Positions 1 to 6,460 of a stretch of 8,027 nt of DNA are shown here, one piece after another. The translations under genes were made by a program, and so were the position numbers. The DNA is from Oscillospiraceae bacterium (GTDB taxonomy: Bacteria; Bacillota; Clostridia; Oscillospirales; Oscillospiraceae). The stretch lies in NCBI GenBank assembly GCA_017620315.1, contig JAFZQQ010000032.1:1-8027 (forward strand). Direction: 5' to 3'. The first letter of the stretch is position 1, and the number at the start of each line of letters is the position of its first letter. The notes below the pieces were generated by a model that worked only from the letters and a program-made list of their open reading frames with translations, ran no database searches and was not told the origin of the DNA.

Positions 1-198
1 CCAAAGCGAACCGTTGCCGCAGCCAATGTCAAGCACAGACGCGCCATTCTCAATTTCGTAATTTGAGATAAGCCAGCTTCCGAAGCCCTGTGGGTTGGTC
101 GAATACCGCTCGTGAAAGCTGATCCTTGCGCTGAGCTTGTCCGCGGTCGCGTACTGTGCCTTCACCGTTTCGGCATCGTTTGAACTGCCGATGTGCAT
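1..198 (-). CDS. Class I SAM-dependent methyltransferase, N-terminal part (runs off the window)
   Basis: This is the first 66 residues of a class I (Rossmann-fold) SAM-dependent methyltransferase; the remainder lies beyond base 1. Residues 55-66 read VLDIGCGNGSLW, the classic motif I that binds S-adenosylmethionine. The preceding stretch, with QYATADKLSARISFHERYS and then NPQGFGSWL, resembles the N-terminus of small clostridial methyltransferases of this class. The substrate cannot be told from this part. Two adjacent ATG codons are possible starts (bases 201 and 198). The ribosome site GGGAGG leaves only 3 bases before the first ATG but 6 before the second, so the second is chosen. The gene follows the aminopeptidase gene in the same direction, with a long RNA hairpin in the 65-base gap, so it may be expressed at a reduced level from the same transcript. 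Confidence 0.82.
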   Translation of the reverse strand, partial: MHIGSSNDAETVKAQYATADKLSARISFHERYSTNPQGFGSWLISNYEIENGASVLDIGCGNGSLW

Positions 199-216
199 CA
201 TGATCCTCCCAATAAG

Positions 217-253
217 CGCGGGACCTCCGGAGAACTTCTCCGAAGACCCCGCG
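217..253 (-). terminator. Long stem-loop between the aminopeptidase and methyltransferase genes (terminator or attenuator candidate)
   Basis: On the minus strand, bases 253-237 can pair with 233-217 to give an unbroken 17-bp stem with a 3-base loop. Three of the pairs are G-U wobbles in minus-strand RNA (227/243, 224/246, 223/247). The same positions would be C-A mismatches in plus-strand RNA, so the fold is tuned to the direction of the genes. The stem is preceded by six A residues and followed by CUUAUU, a poor U-tract. It starts about 10 bases after the aminopeptidase stop codon. It could be a leaky intrinsic terminator, an mRNA-stabilising 3' hairpin, or a processing site. The stem is clear; the function is inferred. 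Confidence 0.5.
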
Positions 254-263
254 TCGTTTTTTC

Positions 264-1547
264 TCAGCCCTTGACCTCGGGCATTTTTCCGCCGTAGAAC
301 GCCTCGGCAAGCCGGGCAAGATGTCCTGCGTCCTCAGCGCCCATGGTTTCATAGGTCGAGTGCATCGCGAGCTGCGCGAGCCCTATGTCCACGCCCCGGA
401 TGGAAAGCTGGGTGTTTGAGATATTGCCCAGCGTCGAGCCGCCCGGAACGTCTGAATGATTCGCGTATTCCTGGCAGGGTACCCCCGCGGAGGCGCAGAG
501 CTTTTTGAACATTGCCTCGGAGATCGCGTCGGTCATATACTTTTGCCCCGCATGGTGCTTCAGCACGACGCCCTTGTTCATCTTTGGGCGGTTCACCGGG
601 TCGTATTTTCCCGCATAATTTGGGTGCAGGGCATGCGCGTTGTCGGCGGAGAGCATAAAGCTCGAAGCGACGGCGGTGTCGAACGCCTCGCCGTCCATCC
701 CGGCAGCGCGGCAAAGCCTGTGTGCGACGGTATTGAGGAAGGTAGACTCCGCTCCCTGCATAGAACGGCTTCCGACCTCCTCATTGTCAAACACGCAGTG
801 CATCGCGATGCTGCTCTGCGGTTTCGCGTCGAGGAAGCCCGCAAGAGAGGTATATGCGCAGGCAAGATCGTCAAGGCGCGGCGCGGAGAAGAATTCGTTG
901 TTTCCGCCCCAGACGGTCGGCGCCATGCGGCAGGTAAGGAACAGGTCAGCGCCAAGGATGCGCTCATAGTCCGTTCCGGCCGCTTCGGCGAGCAGATGCT
1001 TCCACTCGTCCGCGTCCGTCGCGCCGAGCAGCGGCAGAAGCTCGCTTTGGATCTTGATCGGCCCTTCGTTCTTGTCGCGATCAAGATGTATCGCGAGCGA
1101 GGGTATCATAACAAGGTCACGGTCGAAATAGACCAGCTTGTGAACAAGCCTGTCTCCCTCCTCGACCAGCACGCGGCCTGCGATGGAAAGCGGACGGTCG
1201 AACCAGGTGTGACGTATCATCCCGCCGTAGCCCTCGACGTTGAGGCGCAGCATCCCGTCAGACCAGAGCGATGCCTCCGGCTTGAGCTTGAAGCTTGGCG
1301 AATCGCTGTGCGAGGCAATGATGTGGAAAGCCTCGGGCTTGCCCTCCGGAAGCTTGAAGGAGATGATGGAAGATCCGCTTCGTATGACATAATAGCCCTT
1401 GCCGGGTTCGAGGCTCCAGCGTTCCGTCTCCGAAAGCTCGGTAAAGCCCGCAGCATCCAGTCTGCGTTTTATTGCAGCGACCGCATGGAAGCAGCCGGGG
1501 CTCTCAACCAGAAAATCCCGCAGCTCGGAGATCATGTCTCTGTTCAT
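264..1547 (-). CDS. apeB: M18 family aminopeptidase (aspartyl aminopeptidase type)
   Basis: The product is a cytosolic dinuclear zinc exopeptidase of family M18, which removes N-terminal amino acids, often Asp or Glu, from peptides. The 427-residue length is normal for the family. The metal-site motifs occur in family order: HIIASHSDSP (His80, Asp82), SAPRLDDLACAY (Asp225/226), FDNEEVGSRSMQGAES (Glu256/257), MLSADNAHALHPNY (Asp302), and LAMHSTYETMG (His396). HSDVPGGSTLGNI near residue 364 is also typical. The start at 1547 is chosen because GGGAGG lies 9 bases ahead of it. An ATG at 1568 would overlap the racemase stop codon as ATGA but has no ribosome site. The gene is 17 bases behind the racemase gene, so it is probably in the same operon. 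In peptide-using anaerobes it would free amino acids for biosynthesis or fermentation. The preferred substrate is not visible from sequence. Confidence 0.95.
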   Translation of the reverse strand: MNRDMISELRDFLVESPGCFHAVAAIKRRLDAAGFTELSETERWSLEPGKGYYVIRSGSSIISFKLPEGKPEAFHIIASHSDSPSFKLKPEASLWSDGMLRLNVEGYGGMIRHTWFDRPLSIAGRVLVEEGDRLVHKLVYFDRDLVMIPSLAIHLDRDKNEGPIKIQSELLPLLGATDADEWKHLLAEAAGTDYERILGADLFLTCRMAPTVWGGNNEFFSAPRLDDLACAYTSLAGFLDAKPQSSIAMHCVFDNEEVGSRSMQGAESTFLNTVAHRLCRAAGMDGEAFDTAVASSFMLSADNAHALHPNYAGKYDPVNRPKMNKGVVLKHHAGQKYMTDAISEAMFKKLCASAGVPCQEYANHSDVPGGSTLGNISNTQLSIRGVDIGLAQLAMHSTYETMGAEDAGHLARLAEAFYGGKMPEVKG

Positions 1548-1564
1548 TTTTATGTTCCTCCCGA

Positions 1565-2653
1565 TCATTCTTTACAAATCAATTCTACGCCCGGAGTGTT
1601 TGTCAAATGCACCAGCGAGGCGTAGTTCACGTCAAATTCAAGCACGTCTCCGACCTTGACCTTATCTTTGGCCTCCTCGACGTCAAGAATCGTGTGGTCC
1701 CCGGAGGCTCCTATGACCTCAACCCCCGGCATGCGCGGAGAAAGATCGAAGCAGTCTCCGCAGTCGACCTTTCCGATCGCCAGCAGCGCGCGGCGCCGTA
1801 TCCCGCGGTCGATATAGACTCCGGGCTTTCCGAAGGCGTCAACGCCCAACTGCCCCACAGGGAAGCTCGGCTTGTCCCGGCACTCGACGACCTCCGCGCG
1901 AAAGGTGAAAACGTCGCGATGAAGAAAATCCGGCGCAAATCCGTTGTTCGCGCTGCCGAGCAGGCAGATCTCGCCGAGGCGGAGATTATTGATGCGCCCC
2001 GGCATCATTCCCGCAAGCGTCATCTGCACCGAGGTCGATGCCCCGCCACTGACAAGCCTGAGCTCGCGTCCTATGGCGCGCTCGACGTCAAAGGCAAGGC
2101 TTGTAAGCCCCTGCATGTTGCGCTTGTCGGGCAGTATCGAGCCATAGCAGCCCAGATTGACGCCCACGCCCAAAAGCTCAAGTGACTTTAGCTCTTGTTC
2201 CGTTTCCACCGCGGCGTCTACAAGCTCCTCCGCGCTCCAAAAGCCCTCTCTGAGGTCGCCGAGATCTATCATAAGAAGTACGCCATGGCGTTTTCCCTGC
2301 CGCTTCGCTTCGGAGTTGAGCGAGCGGAGTACCGTCAAATCGCTTTGAAGGCTCGCATCCGCAAGCTCAACGACTCCGGGCAGCTCGGACAGCATGGGGA
2401 TGCGCAGCAACATCAGCGGCGTCTTTACGCCGCGCGCGCGCATTTTCTGAAGCTGATCCAACCGCGAGGTCGCGAGGTACGGGAACCCCGCGGCGTCAAA
2501 CACATTCACTATCTCCGGCCATGCGTTGACGCCCTTCACAACGCCGACGATCCCGACAAAAGAATCCTGACAGCGCTCGCGGAGCGCTGTCAGGTTTTCT
2601 TTCAGCTTGCCGAGATCGACTTCCAGCTGTGGGAAACGATCTTCAGCCTTCAT
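1565..2653 (-). CDS. orr: Alanine/ornithine racemase family PLP-dependent enzyme, probable ornithine racemase
   Basis: The 362-residue product is a fold-type III PLP enzyme (alanine racemase N-terminal barrel). Its closest resemblance is to clostridial ornithine racemase Orr, which interconverts L- and D-ornithine. Lys40 in VGVVKGVNA sits where the family's PLP Schiff-base lysine lies, after a conserved start (residues 9-14 QLEVDL, then LKENL). Orr-like blocks follow: MLLRIPML (81-88), MIDLGDLREGFW (128-139), LGVGVNLGCYG (161-171), SGGASTS (202-208), NNLRLGE (222-228), DAFGKPG (272-278), DRGIRRRALLAIG (282-294) and GASGDHTILD (315-324). The start at 2653 follows AGGGAA by about 7 bases. A longer open frame upstream runs inside nhaC and is rejected. 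It lies 14 bases behind nhaC and is probably cotranscribed. No ornithine aminomutase (OraS/OraE) gene is visible here. Activity on alanine, lysine or another amino acid remains possible, because substrate choice in this family cannot be read with certainty. Confidence 0.82.
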   Translation of the reverse strand: MKAEDRFPQLEVDLGKLKENLTALRERCQDSFVGIVGVVKGVNAWPEIVNVFDAAGFPYLATSRLDQLQKMRARGVKTPLMLLRIPMLSELPGVVELADASLQSDLTVLRSLNSEAKRQGKRHGVLLMIDLGDLREGFWSAEELVDAAVETEQELKSLELLGVGVNLGCYGSILPDKRNMQGLTSLAFDVERAIGRELRLVSGGASTSVQMTLAGMMPGRINNLRLGEICLLGSANNGFAPDFLHRDVFTFRAEVVECRDKPSFPVGQLGVDAFGKPGVYIDRGIRRRALLAIGKVDCGDCFDLSPRMPGVEVIGASGDHTILDVEEAKDKVKVGDVLEFDVNYASLVHLTNTPGVELICKE

Positions 2654-2667
2654 AGCTGTTCCCTTTC

Positions 2668-4146
2668 TCAGCCTTTTTTCTTCTTGGCGAGACGGACGTT
2701 GTTCATGTCCGCCACGGTAAGACCGATGTACGCCATGACGATGTTCATGATCGGCATAAGCCAGTTGAACAGGGCGAACGGGCCGTAGGCGCCGCCGTTG
2801 GGCGTTGCGGTCCAAGCCTTCAGGCCGAGAGTGCTGGTGATGTACGCGCCGCAGGTGTTCCAGGGAACCAGTGCGGACGTGACCGTACCGGAGCTCTCAA
2901 GCGCGTTGGAAAGGCAAGCGGGATGCAGACCCATCTTCTCATACTCCTCGGCATACATACAGCCGGGGATAATGATGGAGATATACTGTTCGGGCATGGT
3001 GACGTTGGAGACCACGCAGGTGACCTCTGTCGCGGTGACAAGGCCGGCGGGGCTCTTGACGAGCTTCTTGATCTGCTCGACAACGACTGCCATCATGCCG
3101 GTGCCCTCCATGATGCCGCCGAACATCATCGCAATGATGGTCAGGGAGATGGAGAACAGCATGCTCTCGATACCGCCGCGCTCGAGCAGGTTGTCGACTG
3201 CCTCAAGGCCGGTGGACGCGTCAAGCGAAAATCCGCCGTAGCTGGCGACGAGCAGCGTGCCGAGGTTGCAGCTCTTCTGGAAGATCATGCCGAGGATACC
3301 GCCGGAGAAGATGCCCAGCGTGATGCCGGGGATGGCGGGAACCTTGAGAGCAATGGCAACGATAACGATGATCGGCGGGAGAATAAGAATCGGGCTGACA
3401 GTAAAGATGTCGCCAATGGCGTCGCCCAGCGCAGCCGCCTGACTCATGTCGGCGCTGCCGCTGACGCCCGTAAAGCCAAAGATGGCAAAGACGATCAGGC
3501 AGATGACATAGGTGATGCCGGTGGGCAGCATCATGAACTTGACGTGCGTCATGACATCGGTGCCGGCCATAGCCGGAGCGAGGTTGGTGGTGTCGGACAG
3601 CGGGGACATCTTATCGCCGAAGTACGCGCCGGAGAGGACAGCGCCGACGGTAATCGCGGGGTTAAGTCCCATGCCGTAGGAAATGCCGAGGAACGCGACG
3701 CCCATAGACGCCATGGTGCCCCAGGAGGTACCGGTGGCGAGCGAGGTGATCGAGCAGATCAGAACTACAGCCACAAGGAAGATCTTCGGGCTGAGGATCT
3801 TGAGGCCGTAGTAGATCATCGAGGGGACGACGCCCGCATCGATCCACACACCGACAAGGATACCGACTATCGCAAGGATAAGGATAGACTGCAGGGCCTT
3901 GTAGATGCCGTCGAGCATCATCTTTTCAAGGTCTTCCCACTTAAAGCCGATGATAAGCGCCATGATAGCCGCGGCGCAGACGCCGAGGAACATAGGCGCG
4001 TGGACCTCGTCAACGCCCATGATAAGCGGGCTGTCAAACTCAAGGATCGAGCTTGCCATCAGCAGGATCGTGATGAGAAGCACGATCAGCGCATGCCAAA
4101 GCTTGGGCTTGGGGAAATTCTTGTTTTCTTTATTCTCTTCGCTCAT
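2668..4146 (-). CDS. nhaC: NhaC family Na+/H+ antiporter (ion-coupled membrane transporter)
   Basis: This is a 492-residue inner-membrane protein of the NhaC family with a short charged N-terminus, roughly a dozen hydrophobic segments (for example 19-34, 50-67, 86-103, 121-139, 208-225, 252-268 and 329-347), and a basic tail (LAKKKKG). The signature region runs TGTSWGT (138-144), NPAITVGAVLSG (162-173), then GAYFGDKMSPLSDTTNLAP (173-191). GGIMEGTGMMAVVVEQI (343-359), PEQYISIIIPG (385-395) and LVPWNTCGAY (426-435) also fit the family. Some members exchange organic anions as well as cations; Bacillus MleN (malate/lactate) is one example. The cotranscribed ornithine racemase gene therefore makes an amino-acid-linked role possible, though this is inference. 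The ATG at 4146 is preferred, although the nearest ribosome site (GAAAGG) is 15 bases away. A TTG at 4161 touches that site directly. Expression probably starts at the promoter at 4272-4300. Confidence 0.93.
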   Translation of the reverse strand: MSEENKENKNFPKPKLWHALIVLLITILLMASSILEFDSPLIMGVDEVHAPMFLGVCAAAIMALIIGFKWEDLEKMMLDGIYKALQSILILAIVGILVGVWIDAGVVPSMIYYGLKILSPKIFLVAVVLICSITSLATGTSWGTMASMGVAFLGISYGMGLNPAITVGAVLSGAYFGDKMSPLSDTTNLAPAMAGTDVMTHVKFMMLPTGITYVICLIVFAIFGFTGVSGSADMSQAAALGDAIGDIFTVSPILILPPIIVIVAIALKVPAIPGITLGIFSGGILGMIFQKSCNLGTLLVASYGGFSLDASTGLEAVDNLLERGGIESMLFSISLTIIAMMFGGIMEGTGMMAVVVEQIKKLVKSPAGLVTATEVTCVVSNVTMPEQYISIIIPGCMYAEEYEKMGLHPACLSNALESSGTVTSALVPWNTCGAYITSTLGLKAWTATPNGGAYGPFALFNWLMPIMNIVMAYIGLTVADMNNVRLAKKKKG

Positions 4147-4211
4147 TGATTTGTTTACCAACCTTTCTGAATACTTTTTGAGGTGACCTGTGTTTTACGG
4201 TAAATGCGTTC

Positions 4212-4227
4212 GTTCCATGCATGGAAC
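4212..4227. repeat. Perfect 16-base palindrome in the nhaC leader
   Basis: GTTCCATGCATGGAAC is identical on both strands with no spacer. It lies about 40-50 bases inside the predicted nhaC transcript and about 65 bases before its start codon. The symmetry suits a dimeric repressor site downstream of the promoter. With no central loop it is a poorer RNA hairpin than a DNA site. No regulator gene in this window can be matched to it. Confidence 0.5.
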
Positions 4228-4262
4228 CCTGACCAAAACCCGGCGGATACACCACTCCTTTC

Positions 4263-4283
4263 ATATGCTTGATAGTAGCATAT
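4263..4283. repeat. Inverted repeat overlapping the nhaC -10 element
   Basis: ATATGCT (4263-4269) and AGCATAT (4277-4283) form 7-base arms around a 7-base centre that contains most of the TACTAT -10 box on the minus strand. A second pair, GCGGATA (4243-4249) and TATCCGC (4281-4287), shares the same right arm. A protein bound here would cover the -10 region and transcription start. The transcript itself would begin near 4265, so an RNA hairpin is unlikely. It is an operator candidate based on position only. Confidence 0.4.
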
Positions 4284-4300
4284 CCGCGGGCGTTTGGCAA
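4272..4300 (-). promoter_or_regulatory. Sigma-A-type promoter for the nhaC operon
   Basis: On the minus strand TTGCCA (4300-4295) is followed by exactly 17 bases and TACTAT (4277-4272). Both are good matches to TTGACA and TATAAT with ideal spacing. Transcription would start near 4265, giving a leader of about 120 bases before nhaC. The -35 box begins 17 bases after the argD stop codon, so it sits where a new transcription unit would be expected. It has not been tested experimentally. Confidence 0.68.
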
Positions 4301-4317
4301 GGCTTTTGTAGCGGTCG

Positions 4318-5541
4318 TTACCAGCCGAGCTTGGTCATGGCGTCGTCGACAGCCTTGATGACGATATCGACCTCTTCCTTGGTGGTGACCAGCGGCGGGA
4401 TGAAGCGCAGCACGTTGCCGTTGGTGTTATTGATCAGCACCTTGCTGTCCTTGAAGCAGAGATCGACGACCGGCTGGCCGCTCTCCTTGTTGACCTCGAT
4501 GCCGTTGATGAGGCCGAGGCCGCGGATCTCCTTGATGGCGCCGGGATGGTGCTTCTCGATGACCTCATGCGCCTGCTGGCGGAAATACTCACCGACCTTG
4601 GCACAGTTGTCCAGAACGCCCTCATTGATCATAACGTCCAGCGTGGTCATGGCAAGCGCGCAGGCAAGCGGGCCGCCGGCGAAGGTGGAGCCGTGGGTGC
4701 CGGGGGTCAGGGTCTTGGCGGCGTCGCCCTTGGCGCAGACAGCCGCGATGGGGACGCCGGAGCCGAGCGCCTTGGCCATGGAGCAGCAGTCCGGCTCAAC
4801 GCCGTAATACTGATGGGCAAAGAGCTTGCCGGTACGGCCGGAGCCGACCTGAACCTCGTCAAACATAAGAAGGATGCCCTTCTCGTCGCACAGCTCACGC
4901 AGGCCCTGCAGGAACTCCTTGCTGGCCGGGCGGACGCCGCCCTCGCCCTGAACGGGCTCGGTGAGGATCGCGGCGGTGTACTCGTCGACAAGCGCCTTGA
5001 CGCTCTCGAGATTGTTGAACTCGGCATAGCGGAAGCCGGCGGGCAGCGGCTCAAAATACTTGTGAACGCCGTACTGACCGGTGGCGGTGCAGGTGGCGAG
5101 CGTACGGCCGTGGAAGCTGTTCTTCATCGTGATGACGACGAAACGCTCGGGATGGCCGTGATCCTTGGCATACTTGCGGGCCAGCTTGATCTGTCCCTCG
5201 TTGGCCTCGGCGCCGGAGTTGGCAAACAGCACCTTCTCAAAGCAGCTGTTCTCAACGATCAGCTTCGCGGTCTGGACGGCGGGCTCGTTGTAGAAGTAGT
5301 TGGAGCAGTGGAGCATGGTCTCCGCGCGCTCCTTCAGGCACTCCTGAATGCGGGGATGGCAGTGGCCGAGGCCGTTGACGGCAATACCGCCGACATAGTC
5401 GAGGTACTTGTTGTCGTCCTCGTCATAGACCCAGCAGCCTTCGCCGCGCTTCATGGCGATGGGCATACGGATGTGGTTGCCGTAAAGGTACTTGTCGCCG
5501 TTCTCGATGACTTCCGCGTTGCTGGTCATTCTCTTGATCAT
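4318..5541 (-). CDS. argD: Acetylornithine aminotransferase
   Basis: The 407-residue product is a PLP-dependent class III aminotransferase. It converts N-acetylglutamate 5-semialdehyde plus glutamate to N2-acetylornithine plus 2-oxoglutarate, the fourth step of ornithine synthesis. Visible landmarks are VGGIAVNGLGHCHP (50-63), NSGAEANE (108-115) for cofactor phosphate binding, SFHGRTLA (142-149), EPVQGEGGV (195-203), FDEVQVGSGRTG (227-238, Asp228 facing the PLP ring), SMAKALGSGVP with PLP lysine Lys257, and HGSTFAGGPLAC (283-294). The length is normal. Related enzymes using ornithine, succinylornithine or 4-aminobutyrate share the fold, but the argJ-argB context settles the call. The start at 5541 has GGGAGG 9 bases upstream. 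Longer in-frame extensions fall inside argB and are rejected. It lies 46 bases behind argB and has no clear terminator after it. Confidence 0.95.
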   Translation of the reverse strand: MIKRMTSNAEVIENGDKYLYGNHIRMPIAMKRGEGCWVYDEDDNKYLDYVGGIAVNGLGHCHPRIQECLKERAETMLHCSNYFYNEPAVQTAKLIVENSCFEKVLFANSGAEANEGQIKLARKYAKDHGHPERFVVITMKNSFHGRTLATCTATGQYGVHKYFEPLPAGFRYAEFNNLESVKALVDEYTAAILTEPVQGEGGVRPASKEFLQGLRELCDEKGILLMFDEVQVGSGRTGKLFAHQYYGVEPDCCSMAKALGSGVPIAAVCAKGDAAKTLTPGTHGSTFAGGPLACALAMTTLDVMINEGVLDNCAKVGEYFRQQAHEVIEKHHPGAIKEIRGLGLINGIEVNKESGQPVVDLCFKDSKVLINNTNGNVLRFIPPLVTTKEEVDIVIKAVDDAMTKLGW

Positions 5542-5587
5542 GATGGTTTTCCTCCCAAAAATATTTATTCTACCTATTTGGCTCCTG

Positions 5588-6460
5588 TTACTTGATGCCG
5601 ACGCTATTTTGCGCCGTGCCGATGGTCGTGCCGAGGTTTTCGGTCGTGAAAGCCTCATAGAGTATGCTGTGCGGCTTCCTGCCGTCGATGATGTGGACGG
5701 AGGTGACGCCCTCCTCGATCGCCTGCACGCAGCAGTCGACCTTGGGGATCATGCCGCCGGAGATAACGCCCTTGTCCTTGAGCATCTGCACGTCCTTAAT
5801 GTTGAGATAGCTGATAACGTCGCGCAGCTCGATTGAGTTGCAAAGGCCCTCGATGTCGGTCAGCAGGATCAGCTTCTCGGCGCCGAGCGCGCTGGCAAGC
5901 TTGCCCGCAGCGGTGTCGCCGTTGATGTTGTAGGTGTTTCCCTGTCCGTCGGTCCCGACCGGTGCAACGACGGGGATGAAGCCCGCGTCCAGAACGGCGT
6001 TGATGGCGTCGGCGTTCACATAGTCGATATCGCCGACGAAGCCCAGCTCCTCAGAGCGCTTGTGACAGTGATAGATGTCCCCGCTGACGCCGGAAAGCCC
6101 CACTGCCCTGCCGCCGAGCTTATTGATAAAGCCGACGAGCTCGGTGTTCACCTGGCCGACAAGCACCGCCTCGACGACACGCATCGTGTCCTCGGAGGTA
6201 TAGCGCAAGCCGTTGATGAACTGCACCGGTATATTGAGCGTTTCAAGCATCTTGTTGATACCGGGGCCGCCGCCGTGAGAAAGCACGGGGCGCATGCCGA
6301 GCAGTTTGAGCATGACGATGTCGTGCATGACCGCGTCCTTGAGCTCGGCGTTGATCATGGCGTTGCCGCCGTACTTGATGACGACCGTCTTGCCCGCGTA
6401 CTTCTGCAGGTAAGGCATGGCCTCCATCAGGGTTTCGACCTTATTAGCAATGTCGCTCAT
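5588..6460 (-). CDS. argB: Acetylglutamate kinase
   Basis: The 290-residue amino-acid-kinase-fold enzyme phosphorylates N-acetylglutamate with ATP, the second step toward ornithine. Key features are VIKYGGNAM (27-35, catalytic Lys29), SHGGGPGINK (61-70), NGLRYT with substrate-binding Arg86, YNINGDTAAGKLA (177-189, with Asn178 and the catalytic Asp182), TDIEGL (201-206), and GGMIPKV (235-241, Lys240). An N-terminal segment of about 25 residues before the first strand (ANKVETLMEAMPYLQKY) matches the extra helix of hexameric, arginine-inhibited forms; short arginine-insensitive enzymes lack it. Feedback control by arginine is therefore likely but inferred. The ATG shares an ATGA with the argJ stop codon, indicating translational coupling. 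A GGAG inside the end of argJ lies 10 bases upstream. Confidence 0.96.
   Translation of the reverse strand: MSDIANKVETLMEAMPYLQKYAGKTVVIKYGGNAMINAELKDAVMHDIVMLKLLGMRPVLSHGGGPGINKMLETLNIPVQFINGLRYTSEDTMRVVEAVLVGQVNTELVGFINKLGGRAVGLSGVSGDIYHCHKRSEELGFVGDIDYVNADAINAVLDAGFIPVVAPVGTDGQGNTYNINGDTAAGKLASALGAEKLILLTDIEGLCNSIELRDVISYLNIKDVQMLKDKGVISGGMIPKVDCCVQAIEEGVTSVHIIDGRKPHSILYEAFTTENLGTTIGTAQNSVGIK

Noticed and set aside
456..1625. Long plus-strand open frame (389 codons) opposite apeB
   Set aside because: No recognisable domain, and the opposite frame has all M18 metal-site motifs.
2654..2815. 54-codon N-terminal extension of the racemase frame
   Set aside because: It runs inside the nhaC coding sequence, has a non-family, Arg-rich composition, and a proper ribosome site precedes the start at 2653.
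2923..4149. Long plus-strand open frame (408 codons) opposite nhaC
   Set aside because: Its translation is low-complexity, rich in Asp, His, Arg and Gly, with no membrane or domain pattern. It is a GC-driven shadow of the clear nhaC frame.
4130..4222. 30-codon leader open frame overlapping the start of nhaC (Arg/Lys-rich)
   Set aside because: Its ATG lies inside the 16-base palindrome, the only ribosome-site-like sequence (AGGG) is 4 bases away, and nothing else marks it as coding. A stalling leader peptide cannot be excluded but is unsupported.
4146..4272. Known metabolite riboswitch in the nhaC leader
   Set aside because: At about 120 bases and without a recognisable conserved core (for example lysine or guanidine aptamer features), no known class can be named.
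4546..5595. Plus-strand open frame (349 codons) opposite argD
   Set aside because: Composition dominated by Ala, Val, Leu, Gly and Asp with no motif; argD is unambiguous on the other strand.
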